The notes beneath the pieces are model-generated. The model did not search any database, was not told the DNA's origin, and saw only the letters and a list, made by a program, of their open reading frames with translations. A stretch of 64,000 bases of DNA from CBDIDH01 sp965277595 (GTDB lineage: Bacteria > Planctomycetota > Planctomycetia > Isosphaerales > Isosphaeraceae), in assembly GCA_965277595.1 (NCBI GenBank), contig CBDIDH010000002.1, positions 3,410,001-3,474,000 of the forward strand, read 5' to 3'. Within the stretch, counting starts at the first letter, position 1, and every line of letters begins with the position of its first letter. The translations under genes and the position numbers were made by a program. Of the stretch, positions 1 through 7,668 are shown piece by piece.

Positions 1-2
1 GC

Positions 3-233
3 GCGGCGGGAGCGGTCGAACTCGCCTTCACCGCGCTCGCGATTCGCGACGGCTTCGCGCCTCCGACTGTTAACCTCGATGACCCCGACCCTCTCTGCGA
101 CCTCGACGGCACGCCCAACGTCGGCCGTTCGTTGACGATTCGCGGAGCATTAAAACTCTCGATCGGCTTCGGCGGCCACCTTGCCGCGGCCGTCCTGAAA
201 CAGGCCGACGAACCCCGGCGCGCACCACGATGA
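3..233 (+). CDS. Beta-ketoacyl-ACP synthase (FabF/KAS II type), C-terminal end only
   Basis: The frame is open from the first bases of the window, so the gene begins upstream. The visible 76 residues match the end of FabF-type condensing enzymes: AAGAVELAFTALAIRDG, then APPTVNLDDPDPLCDLD, and the glycine turn IGFGGHLAAAVLK that carries the last active-site loop. The Asn that usually follows this turn in FabF (GFGGxN) is Leu here, so a specialised ketosynthase rather than the main fatty-acid enzyme is possible. The stop TGA shares ATGA with the start of the next gene, a BioF-like enzyme, which implies translational coupling. Such enzymes extend an acyl chain with malonyl-ACP in the cytoplasm. 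The family call is firm; the pathway is inferred. Confidence 0.88.
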   Translation, partial: AAGAVELAFTALAIRDGFAPPTVNLDDPDPLCDLDGTPNVGRSLTIRGALKLSIGFGGHLAAAVLKQADEPRRAPR

Positions 234-1366
234 ATGATCCCCTGGCCTGGATCGATGCCGAGGCGAAAGGTCGAGCGAGCCTTGGTCTGATCCGGCGATT
301 GAACGTCCGCAACCCGGGCCTGATCCATTTCGGCTCGAATGATTATCTTGGTCTGGCCGGCGATCTCCGGCTTGTCGACGCGGCCCGTCTCGCGGCGAAT
401 CGTGAAGGCTGGGGCGCAGGGGCCTCGCCGCTGGTCTCGGGTTGGACGGACGCGCTTCAAACGCTTACCGAAGCGATTGCCGCATTCGAGCGAACCGAGG
501 CCGCGCTTGTTTTTCCGACCGGCTACGCCGCGAATCTGGGTACGATCGCCGCACTCGTCGGGCCCGGAGACGCGGTTTATCTCGATCGGCTCAATCATGC
601 CTCACTCATCGACGGCGGCCGACTATCCGGAGCGCGCCTGCGCGTGTATCCGCACAACGACGCCGGGCGCCTGGCCGAGATTCTCCAGCGCGATCAAGGC
701 CGATTTCGGCGTTCCCTGATCGCGACCGATGGCGTCTTCAGCATGGATGGCGACCTCGCGCCGCTGGCCGACCTCGTGACGATCGCCGAACGTTTTCACG
801 CTATGCTACTGGTGGACGAGGCGCACGGCACGGGCGTTTTCGGGTCCGACGGCCGGGGCGCGGCATCGGCCCGTGGTGTCGCGGACAAAATTGCGATCCG
901 CGTCGGCACACTTTCCAAGGCTCTTGGATCGATCGGCGGCTTTGTCGCCGGTTCGCGGCGGTTGATCGATCACCTGATCAATCATGCTCGCCCGTTGATC
1001 TATTCAACGGCCATGCCTCCGGCCGTCGCCTCGGCATCGGTCGCGGCCCTGGCAATCCTTGAGGCCGAGCCCTGGCGCCGCGAACGAGTGCTGATGCTGA
1101 GTGATCGGCTGAGGACAGGTCTCGCCGGCTTAAACCTGATCCCGGCCTTCGGCCCGATCGTCGCGGTCGTCATTGGCGAGGCAAGCGAGGCGGTCGCGGC
1201 CTCGGAAGGTTTGCGGAAACTCGGTCTCTTTGTTCCGGCGATCCGACCGCCAACAGTTCCCTCGGGCACGGCGCGGCTGCGGATCAGCCTCTCGGCGTCG
1301 CATACCGAGGCCGAGGTCAATCAACTGAGCGACGCACTGCGTCAAATCAAGGTTGTGGATTCGTGA
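230..1366 (+). CDS. bioF: 8-amino-7-oxononanoate synthase-like alpha-oxoamine synthase
   Basis: This is a PLP-dependent fold-type I enzyme of 378 residues, a normal length for BioF. The family joins an acyl thioester to an amino acid with loss of CO2; BioF uses pimeloyl thioester and alanine in biotin synthesis. Visible motifs are FGSNDYLGL near the N-terminus, the GAGASPLVSG loop, LVDEAHGTGVFG with the cofactor-binding Asp and His, and TLSKALGSIGG with the Lys that binds PLP. BioF usually reads SRLVSG followed by Asn/His or Thr; SPLVSGW here is unusual, so another alpha-oxoamine synthase (KBL or serine palmitoyltransferase-like) is not excluded. It overlaps the upstream ketosynthase by four bases and converges with the Uma2 gene, overlapping its end by about 20 bases. 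Confidence 0.85.
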   Translation: MNDPLAWIDAEAKGRASLGLIRRLNVRNPGLIHFGSNDYLGLAGDLRLVDAARLAANREGWGAGASPLVSGWTDALQTLTEAIAAFERTEAALVFPTGYAANLGTIAALVGPGDAVYLDRLNHASLIDGGRLSGARLRVYPHNDAGRLAEILQRDQGRFRRSLIATDGVFSMDGDLAPLADLVTIAERFHAMLLVDEAHGTGVFGSDGRGAASARGVADKIAIRVGTLSKALGSIGGFVAGSRRLIDHLINHARPLIYSTAMPPAVASASVAALAILEAEPWRRERVLMLSDRLRTGLAGLNLIPAFGPIVAVVIGEASEAVAASEGLRKLGLFVPAIRPPTVPSGTARLRISLSASHTEAEVNQLSDALRQIKVVDS

Positions 1367-2073
1367 AGTCGGGGAAGATCGCGTGGTTTTCGGGAAACCA
1401 GACGTTCGCTATCCATCGAATCCATCGCGAACGACCGAGCCTCACCGCGCTTTCCAGCAAGGATTGAACCCGATCGATCGTCAGGCCGGGAAGCGAGTGG
1501 CTCTCGGTAATTTCGAGATAACGGCCACCTTCGAGCTTCCAGAGTTTGAGTGTGTGTCGGCGCGCGGTATTGCCAGACCTCGGCGATTCCGAGCGCGGCG
1601 TAGAGTGGAGGTTTGCCGCGAGTCTCACCGTAGTTATCAACCTCGATCCAGAGCGAGGGGGGCGGGTCAACCGCGAGATTGATACTGGTCTTGTCGCGAA
1701 TTCGGGCCGCGACCGCGCCCAGGTAGTAGGTCTCATCGCCTTCCTTGCCTTGACCGATCGCCCGGCCGGGAACTCCGTTGCGAAAGGTGGTGGCGCCAGT
1801 CGCCTCGCAATCGAGGCCGGTATGACAGGTGTATGCGTCGACGATCGCGCCCAGTCGACGCGCCCCAGCCTCGTGGCGGAACTCGGGAGACATGATCCAG
1901 AGCACTCCATCAACATAAGTCATCCGCAGGCCACGGTTGCCGGCCGAGGCGCGCATGGACGTGTACGCGGAGTAGTCCACTCCCGTCAGGCGGACGGCTC
2001 GCGGCCTGACCACGCCCCCTTTTTTCGCGGTGCTCAAGGTTATATCCCCCCGCTCAAAGCTGGGTTTCGGCAA
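1347..2073 (-). pseudogene. Uma2 family (DUF820) endonuclease-like gene with a frameshift
   Basis: The N-terminal part in one frame reads like Uma2, a PD-(D/E)XK nuclease-fold family common in cyanobacteria and planctomycetes. Visible are MTYVDGVLWIMSPEFRHE, GDETYYLG, then PPSLWIEVD and PLYAALGIAEVWQYR, which carry the acidic core residues. After RAPTHT the similarity moves to another frame, which continues LKLWKLEGGRYLEI and SLPGLTIDRVQSLLE, the expected family tail. The switch falls at the short GT tract 1550-1557, so loss of one dinucleotide or gain of one base explains it. The unshifted frame ends at 1342 with an arginine-rich tail. The start could be 2073 inside trpE or a TTG at 2037 just after the trpE stop. 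It may be a pseudogene, a slippage product or a sequencing error. Confidence 0.72.
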
Positions 2074-3556
2074 TCTCGATCGCCTTGAGGAGACCTCGGG
2101 CCTTGTTCACGGTCTCCTCGAACTCGTCGGCGGGAAGGCTATCGTAAACGACGCCGCCGCCCGCCTGGACGTACGCGGTCTTCCCCTGCAAAACCAGAGT
2201 CCGAAGCGCGATGCACGTATCCATGTTGCCGGTAAAATCAATGTAGCCAACGGCCCCGCCATAAGGGCCTCGCTTCTGAGGCTCAACCTCGTCTATAACC
2301 TGCATCGCGCGAACCTTCGGAGCGCCCGAGACCGTTCCCGCGGGAAGGCCGGCGCGCAAGGCGTCAAAGGCGGTCTTGCCGGGGCTGAGCCGACCCGTGA
2401 CGTTCGACGTGATGTGCATGACGTGCGAATAGCGTTCGACCTTCATCACGTCGGTCAGTTGAACGCTCGCGAAATCGGAGACGCGGCCGACGTCGTTGCG
2501 GCCCAGATCCACGAGCATGATATGCTCGGCGCGTTCCTTGGGGTCGGCGAGCAACTCCTCGGCAAGGGCGCGATCCTCGGCCTCGGTCTTGCCTCGGCGT
2601 CTTGTGCCGGCGAGCGGCCGGATCGTGACCAGGCCGTCCTCGACCCGAACGAGAATCTCGGGCGAACTGCCGATCAGGTGAAAGTCGTCAAAGGTGAGAT
2701 AGAAGAGGAAAGGGCTGGGGTTCACGACACGGAGAACCCGGTAAATGTTGAAGGCCGAAGCCGTCGTCTCCACCCGAAACCGCTGACTGGGGACGACCTG
2801 AAAGATATCGCCCGCCTTGATGTATTCCTGACAGTGGCGGACGACCTGCTCGTACCCTTCGCGGCTGAAATTCGACTCGGGGACGAGCTGCAAGGGCCCT
2901 TCGGTATCGATGTCGACGGGGATCGGGTCATCGCCGGGGGTCGAGAGGCGTTCGACCATCTCATCAACCCGGGAGCAGGCACGATCATAGGCGGCGCGAG
3001 GGTCGATACCGGGTCCGACATGGGCATGCGCGACGACGAAAATCGTCTTGCGGATGTGGTCGAAGATCACCATCCGGTCATACAGTGAAAACGAGAGATC
3101 GGGCAGACCACGGTCGTCGGCGGGGCCGTTGGGAAGGTGTTCGGTGTACCGAACGGCGTCATAGGCGGCGTAACCGACAGCGCCGCCGGCAAACCGGGGA
3201 AGACCCGGCAGGTGAACCGCCCGGTAACGCTCGATAAGGGTTTCGAGATCCTTGAAAGGATCGGCCGAGGTCGAGGTCTTCGAGGCGCTGGGATCGTGGC
3301 CAGGCGTGATCGTGATCGACTCGCCCCTTGCCTCGAACCTGAGGAAAGGCTCGGTGCCGAGGAAGCTGAATCGGCCGACCTTTTCGCCGCCGACAACGCT
3401 TTCAAAGAGGAAGGACGGGGCGGACCGCTCAATCCTGGTGAAGGCGGAGACGGGTGTCAAACCGTCCGAGGTCACTTGACGGTAAACGGGGACACAGGGA
3501 GCCTGGTCGGCCCACCCCTGGAAGTCCTCGAACGCAGGGCGGTGGGGACTGGTCAT
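2054..3556 (-). CDS. trpE: Anthranilate synthase component I
   Basis: This enzyme makes anthranilate from chorismate with a TrpG glutamine amidotransferase subunit, the first committed step of tryptophan synthesis. At 500 residues it has the usual TrpE length. The N-terminal domain carries SFLFESVVGGEKVGRFSFLG, including the region that binds feedback tryptophan. The chorismate-binding domain shows DIFQVVPSQRF, GSSPEILVR, RPLAGTRRRG, LVDLGRNDVGRVS, the AGLPAGTVSGAPKVRAM loop and the GPYGGAVGYI segment. No trpG lies nearby, so the amidotransferase subunit must be elsewhere. The gene is divergent from mcsA across a 464-base gap. I saw no leader peptide with Trp codons. Confidence 0.97.
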   Translation of the reverse strand: MTSPHRPAFEDFQGWADQAPCVPVYRQVTSDGLTPVSAFTRIERSAPSFLFESVVGGEKVGRFSFLGTEPFLRFEARGESITITPGHDPSASKTSTSADPFKDLETLIERYRAVHLPGLPRFAGGAVGYAAYDAVRYTEHLPNGPADDRGLPDLSFSLYDRMVIFDHIRKTIFVVAHAHVGPGIDPRAAYDRACSRVDEMVERLSTPGDDPIPVDIDTEGPLQLVPESNFSREGYEQVVRHCQEYIKAGDIFQVVPSQRFRVETTASAFNIYRVLRVVNPSPFLFYLTFDDFHLIGSSPEILVRVEDGLVTIRPLAGTRRRGKTEAEDRALAEELLADPKERAEHIMLVDLGRNDVGRVSDFASVQLTDVMKVERYSHVMHITSNVTGRLSPGKTAFDALRAGLPAGTVSGAPKVRAMQVIDEVEPQKRGPYGGAVGYIDFTGNMDTCIALRTLVLQGKTAYVQAGGGVVYDSLPADEFEETVNKARGLLKAIEIAETQL

Positions 3557-4020
3557 GCGCGGGGGCTTCCGGTGATCGGATGCAGGTGGGTCGTGTCGTG
3601 TCGTCTCGGGACGGGGCGACTGTCAAAACGGGGGGTGCGTACCGTCGGAAGGTCTCGCGAAGGCTGGATTCCGCGACGGCGTCCGCTCGAAAAATCAGCT
3701 TAACAGCGCGGAGGGGAGTGGGCAAGGCCGCCCAACCGTCCATAACAGTGGGGAAAGCCTCTTCGGGCCGAGTCCAAAGCCGGCCAAGAGTCACGAGTTA
3801 ACGCGTGGTGACTGGGGCACCTTGTGGACCCCTCAGTCTCGCCCGGTTGCTTGACACCCCGCAGGGGGTCATTACAATAAGATGCGATTGACGACCAGAG
3901 ACCAAGCGACGACGAAGACGACCCCGGCCAATCGCGGCGCTTCGGTTCGCCGGGAAGGCCGGGCGAGTCCTTTTGGTGGCAGCCCTTTTCAAGCAGGTCT
4001 GGTCGGGCCGGCGGAGACGT
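3557..4020. other. Divergent intergenic region between trpE and the mcsA-like genes
   Basis: This 464-base stretch contains no convincing gene; the short open frames here have no recognisable product. Its notable content is a near-consensus sigma-70 promoter at 3851-3878 reading towards mcsA. A promoter for trpE on the other strand should also lie here, but I could not identify one with confidence. A GGAG at 4013-4016 serves the first mcsA-like gene. Confidence 0.7.
3851..3878 (+). promoter_or_regulatory. Sigma-70 type promoter for the mcsA-mcsB operon
   Basis: TTGACA at 3851-3856 and TACAAT at 3873-3878 are separated by 16 bases, close to the vegetative consensus and unusual in such GC-rich DNA. 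The spacer contains the palindrome CCCC-GCA-GGGG, a possible operator. Transcription would start near 3885 and leave a leader of about 135 bases before the ATG at 4021. The match is seen directly; its activity and any repressor are inferred. Confidence 0.7.
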
Positions 4021-4536
4021 ATGATGAAGTGCCAGAAATGCGCCAAGCCGGCCACCTTCCATATCACCGACATCGAGCGGGGCAAGCCGCGCGAATATCA
4101 CTTTTGTGACGAGCACGCCCGCCAACACCTGACGCCCGCCGAGGAGCCTGCCGAACCATCCTCGACCATGGGCGAACTCGCCAAGAAGCTGGCCGTCGGG
4201 TCAGGCGTTACTCGCGAGCCTTCACCGGCCGACAAGCAGTCGTGCCCGAACTGTAACATTACCTTTCTGGAATTCCGCAATTCGGGACGGCTGGGCTGTC
4301 CCTATGATTATGAAGTCTTTCGCGACGAGTTGATGCCGCTTCTGGAAAACATTCATGACGAGACCCGGCATTCGGGCAAGGTGCCGCGCCGGGCTCCAAG
4401 AAACAGCCAGCAGCAGACGACCTTGATCCAGTTACGCAATGATTTGAAACGGGCGGTTGCCGCGGAAGATTACGAAACGGCGGCGCGAGTACGCGATAAG
4501 ATCAAGACGATCGAACACGAGCAGCAGGGGCGATGA
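4021..4536 (+). CDS. McsA-like zinc-binding protein with UvrB/UvrC motif (first copy)
   Basis: McsA activates the protein arginine kinase McsB in Firmicutes and binds zinc through Cys pairs. This 171-residue protein begins MMKCQKC, continues with HFCDEH, and has a second pair CPNC with LGCPYDYEVF. It ends in a UvrB/UvrC-type helical hairpin, QLRNDLKRAVAAEDYETAARVRDKI. The ATG at 4021 is chosen because it follows GGAG and opens directly on the first zinc pair. A second McsA-like gene and mcsB follow on the same strand, which strongly supports the assignment. It is probably driven by the promoter at 3851. No ctsR or clpC is seen beside it. Confidence 0.9.
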   Translation: MMKCQKCAKPATFHITDIERGKPREYHFCDEHARQHLTPAEEPAEPSSTMGELAKKLAVGSGVTREPSPADKQSCPNCNITFLEFRNSGRLGCPYDYEVFRDELMPLLENIHDETRHSGKVPRRAPRNSQQQTTLIQLRNDLKRAVAAEDYETAARVRDKIKTIEHEQQGR

Positions 4537-4570
4537 CCGTGTTGACGGCCCCAGGCCGGACGGCCCGCCG

Positions 4571-5059
4571 ATGACCTGCCAGCGTTGCAAGGCCGAGGCG
4601 TCGGTTCACCTCACCGAGACGGTTAACGGCCGTCGTCGCGAACTGCATCTCTGCGCCGCGTGCGCCGGGAAGGCCGGAGTCCTTCCGGTCGAGCCGCAGG
4701 CGCCGGTGCCGGGACTTGATGACGTCGTGCAGGAATTGATCGTCGCGCACGTCGGTGAGCTAGTCGGTGAACTCGCGGGCTTGACTTGTCCCGACTGCGG
4801 CCTGAAATTTATGGAATACCGGGCGCGGGGCCGGCTCGGCTGCCCAAACGATTACCAGGTCTTCGCCCGCGGTCTGCTTCCCCTGTTGAACCGGGCCCAC
4901 GGGGCCACCCGGCACGTCGGCAAGGTGGCGCGGATTCAACCCGCGGCCGATGCCAGGCTGCGGACCCGGACCCAGCTCAGAGACGCCATTGCCCGCGAAG
5001 ATTACGAGGAGGCGGCGCGTCTCCGCGACCAGCTCCGCCTCAAGGACGCCGACGCATGA
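4571..5059 (+). CDS. McsA-like zinc-binding protein with UvrB/UvrC motif (second copy)
   Basis: This is a 162-residue paralogue of the protein just upstream, with the same layout: MTCQRC and HLCAAC form one zinc site, TCPDC and LGCPNDYQVF the second, and the C-terminus is a UVR hairpin, QLRDAIAREDYEEAARLRDQL. The ATG at 4571 starts directly on the zinc motif; the open frame upstream of it has no family similarity. The stop overlaps the mcsB start as ATGA, so the two are probably translationally coupled, making this copy the likelier direct partner of McsB. The two copies have clearly diverged, so they may recognise different partners. Confidence 0.9.
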   Translation: MTCQRCKAEASVHLTETVNGRRRELHLCAACAGKAGVLPVEPQAPVPGLDDVVQELIVAHVGELVGELAGLTCPDCGLKFMEYRARGRLGCPNDYQVFARGLLPLLNRAHGATRHVGKVARIQPAADARLRTRTQLRDAIAREDYEEAARLRDQLRLKDADA

Positions 5060-6132
5060 ATCTGGACGAATTGACTCGCACGACCGGTGAATGGCTCAAG
5101 GGGACCGGCCCCGAGAGCGACATCGTCATGTGCTCGCGCATCCGACTTGCCCGCAACCTCGCCGGCTTTCCGTTCACGAACCGGGCCAGCCGGGGCGAGA
5201 AGTCGGAGATCGAGGCCAACGTCAAACACGCGATGGAACGCGCCGGGCTCGATTTCACCTTCTTCGACGTCAATGCCCTGAACACGCTTGACCGCCAGTT
5301 CCTCGTCGAACGGCAACTCATCTCGCGCGAGCTTGCCAACGGTGAAGGGCCGCGCGGCGTCTTCATCAGTTCGCTTGAAAACATGGCCGTGATGGTCAAC
5401 GAGGAAGATCACCTGCGCATCCAGGTGATGCTCTCCGGGCTCTCGCTCCACGACGTCTGGGACCGCATTAACCGGCTCGACGACCAGCTTGAAGAACAAC
5501 TTCCCTACGCCTTCAGCCCGCAGCTTGGCTACCTGACCGCATGCCCGACGAACGTCGGCACGGGGATTCGGGTCGGCGTCATGCTTCACCTTCCCGCGCT
5601 CGTTCAGGCCAAGCAGATCGACAAGGTCTTCCGCGCCCTTCAGAAGATCAACCTGGCCGTCCGCGGCCTTTATGGCGAGGGAACGCAGGCATCGGGCGAT
5701 TTTTATCAGGTCTCGAACCAGCAGACGCTCGGCAAGAGCGAGCTCGAACTGATCCGTATCCTCAACGACGTCGTCCCCCAGGTCATCCAGTACGAACGGA
5801 CCGCCCGACAGGCACTGATGAACGAGCGTCGTCAGCATTTGCACGACCAGGTGAGCCGGGCCTATGGCGTCTTGAAAACGGCTCAAACAATTTCCAGCGA
5901 CGAGACAATGCTCCTGCTCTCCAGCGTTCGGCTGGGAATCAATCTCGGCCTGATCGACGACCTGGCCATTGCGACGGTCAACGAGTTGTTCATCCAGACC
6001 CAGCCCGCGTATCTCCAGAAAATTCACGGTTCGGAACTGAGCGTCGAGGAACGCAACACCGCCCGCGCCTCGTACCTTCGCAGTCGCCTCGGCAGCGGCA
6101 ACGGCCGCCTCGGCACTGAGGTCGAGGAGTAA
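5056..6132 (+). CDS. mcsB: Protein arginine kinase McsB (guanido-kinase fold)
   Basis: McsB transfers phosphate from ATP to arginine side chains, in Firmicutes marking proteins for ClpC-ClpP degradation and inactivating the CtsR repressor. The 358-residue protein has the guanido kinase signatures: DIVMCSRIRLARNLAGFPF for nucleotide phosphates, SSLENMAVMVNEEDHLRIQ with the catalytic Glu region, LTACPTNVGTGIRVGVMLHLP with the reactive Cys loop, and GEGTQASGDFYQVSNQ. Length and motifs agree with McsB rather than creatine or arginine kinase. The start is the ATG overlapping the upstream mcsA-like stop. The gene completes an mcsA-mcsA-mcsB operon. Confidence 0.95.
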   Translation: MNLDELTRTTGEWLKGTGPESDIVMCSRIRLARNLAGFPFTNRASRGEKSEIEANVKHAMERAGLDFTFFDVNALNTLDRQFLVERQLISRELANGEGPRGVFISSLENMAVMVNEEDHLRIQVMLSGLSLHDVWDRINRLDDQLEEQLPYAFSPQLGYLTACPTNVGTGIRVGVMLHLPALVQAKQIDKVFRALQKINLAVRGLYGEGTQASGDFYQVSNQQTLGKSELELIRILNDVVPQVIQYERTARQALMNERRQHLHDQVSRAYGVLKTAQTISSDETMLLLSSVRLGINLGLIDDLAIATVNELFIQTQPAYLQKIHGSELSVEERNTARASYLRSRLGSGNGRLGTEVEE

Positions 6133-6159
6133 CCGGTTGCCCCTTTCGAATCCTTAATT

Positions 6160-6199
6160 TTGCCCTTTGCCCTTTACCCTCTGCCCTTAGCCCTTAACG
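6160..6199. repeat. Short CCCTTT-type degenerate repeat between mcsB and the DnaJ-domain gene
   Basis: The sequence here repeats variants of TTTGCCC and GCCCTTA about six times over 40 bases. It lies upstream of the preferred start of the next gene and is probably non-coding, although the next frame runs open through it. Confidence 0.6.
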
Positions 6200-6282
6200 A
6201 ATTCCGCGGTTCTCGACCCGTCCGCGCTCAAAGAGCCCGAGAAAGTGCCCCGAACCTCCGTCCATGCCCCGGAGGGCATGCG

Positions 6283-7065
6283 TTGCCGACCGACTATCGA
6301 TTGCACATTGACCCCGCCGAGGTACTTGGCGTTTCCCGAGAGGCCACGATCCAGGAGATCCGTGACGCCTATCGGACCAAGGCCAAACGTTATCACCCCG
6401 ACACGGGGGGCGAGGACTGGGCCTTTCGCCTCCTTGTCCAATCGTATGAAGTCTTGAGCAAGGCCCGTGTCGCGCTTCGCTCGACCGATCGAGAGGCCCC
6501 AACGCCGCCTCCTCGGCGTCCTCAACCCACGTCCACGCAATCTCACGCCCCTGAACAGCCGACCGCCCGGCCGTTCTCGACCGATCATCCTCATGGGGGC
6601 CATCAAGATCGGCCACGACCCGGATCTCATGAATCGGTCCGGTCGGGTATTCACGAACCGGCGATTGACCCCGGCCAGGTCGTTGACGTCGAGAAGGTCT
6701 CGATCCGGTTCGAAGCCGATCACGTCTGGCTGATCACCGACCGATCTCGCGAGGATCGCTTCCTGAGCAGCAGCCTGAACATTACCTGGCCTAGCCCCGA
6801 AGTCGCCGCGAATGGCACCACGATCAACCATCCCGAAGCCATTCTCAAGGCGCTCAATGAGGTTTTTGAGTCTTTGAAGGCACAGTCTCACCCTGTTTCT
6901 TCCAACGCAACGGTCGACGAGGGACGCTTCACCGCCTGGCTCAGCTATCCGAACGACCCGCAAGCGCAAACAGCGTTCGTTCAGTTTCGCGAGCTCGTGC
7001 ACGGCGTTGGACTGGTCGTGAACCAGTGGTCGCGCGAGCTGGTCATTCCCAGACAATGGCGCTGA
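6283..7065 (+). CDS. DnaJ-domain protein with an unassigned C-terminal domain
   Basis: The first 60 residues form a J domain: DPAEVLGVSREATIQEIRDAY, then KRYHPD with the HPD triad that stimulates DnaK ATPase, and LVQSYEVLSK. A proline- and histidine-rich linker of roughly 80 residues follows, then a globular segment of about 120 residues (VSIRFEADHVWLITD to the end) that I do not recognise. There is no Gly/Phe region or zinc domain, so it is not the general co-chaperone DnaJ. I chose the TTG at 6283 because GGAGGG stands six bases upstream; the longer frame would translate the CCCTTT repeat. It follows mcsB on the same strand and could share its role in protein quality control, which is inference. 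Confidence 0.8.
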   Translation: MPTDYRLHIDPAEVLGVSREATIQEIRDAYRTKAKRYHPDTGGEDWAFRLLVQSYEVLSKARVALRSTDREAPTPPPRRPQPTSTQSHAPEQPTARPFSTDHPHGGHQDRPRPGSHESVRSGIHEPAIDPGQVVDVEKVSIRFEADHVWLITDRSREDRFLSSSLNITWPSPEVAANGTTINHPEAILKALNEVFESLKAQSHPVSSNATVDEGRFTAWLSYPNDPQAQTAFVQFRELVHGVGLVVNQWSRELVIPRQWR

Positions 7066-7094
7066 GCCGCGGAGAAAAAAGGGTGACCGAGGTT

Positions 7095-7634
7095 TCAGAC
7101 CGGCTTTTCGCCCGAAGTGGCGGGATGCGAACGCATCTTGGCGAGGATTGGCTCGATCAATTCCTGAGGCACGAACCGACAGAGGGCCGAGGCGCCTCCG
7201 AACCGGGCGACCTGCTTGATGAGTGTGCTGGAAACGTGCGAGTATTCGCCATCGGCCATCAGAAAAACGGTTTCAATCGTCGGGTCAAGGCGATGGTTCG
7301 TCAGGGTCATTCCAAACTCATATTCCATGTCGGAAAGCGTTCGCAAGCCGCGCAGGATGATCCGGGCGCCGATTCGACGGACATACTGAACCGTGAGTTC
7401 CTCGAACGACTCGACCGAGACGTTCGGAAAGGGAAGGACGACACGGCGAACAAGGTCCACGCGCTCCTCGATGCCGAAGAGCGAGGTCTTGTTCGGGTTG
7501 ATCCCGATCGCCACGACGACATGATCAAAGAGCATCCGGCCGCGGCGAATCACGTCGAGATGCCCGAGCGTGATCGGGTCAAACGTGCCCGTGAAAACGG
7601 CCGTGCGCGAGGGGTCGGCGGTTCGTGGTGGCAT
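7095..7634 (-). CDS. coaD: Pantetheine-phosphate adenylyltransferase
   Basis: CoaD adenylates 4'-phosphopantetheine, the fourth step of coenzyme A synthesis from pantothenate. The 179-residue protein carries the nucleotidyltransferase motif GTFDPITLGHLDVI with the TxGH element, the substrate region RGLRTLSDMEYE and the second signature SHVSSTLIK. Length is slightly above the usual 160 because of short extra ends. It converges with the DnaJ-domain gene across a 29-base gap. The ATG at 7634 gives the expected N-terminus shortly before the first strand. Confidence 0.97.
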   Translation of the reverse strand: MPPRTADPSRTAVFTGTFDPITLGHLDVIRRGRMLFDHVVVAIGINPNKTSLFGIEERVDLVRRVVLPFPNVSVESFEELTVQYVRRIGARIILRGLRTLSDMEYEFGMTLTNHRLDPTIETVFLMADGEYSHVSSTLIKQVARFGGASALCRFVPQELIEPILAKMRSHPATSGEKPV

Positions 7635-7668
7635 AAGTGGTTGTCAAGAGGTTGCGTTTGTACATTCG

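Noticed and set aside
2030..3088. A 352-residue open frame opposite trpE
   Set aside because: TrpE is certain on the other strand, and this frame has no recognisable domain; long antisense frames are expected at this GC content.
6160..6282. N-terminal extension of the DnaJ-domain protein
   Set aside because: It would translate the CCCTTT repeat; a TTG with GGAGGG upstream gives a proper J-domain start.
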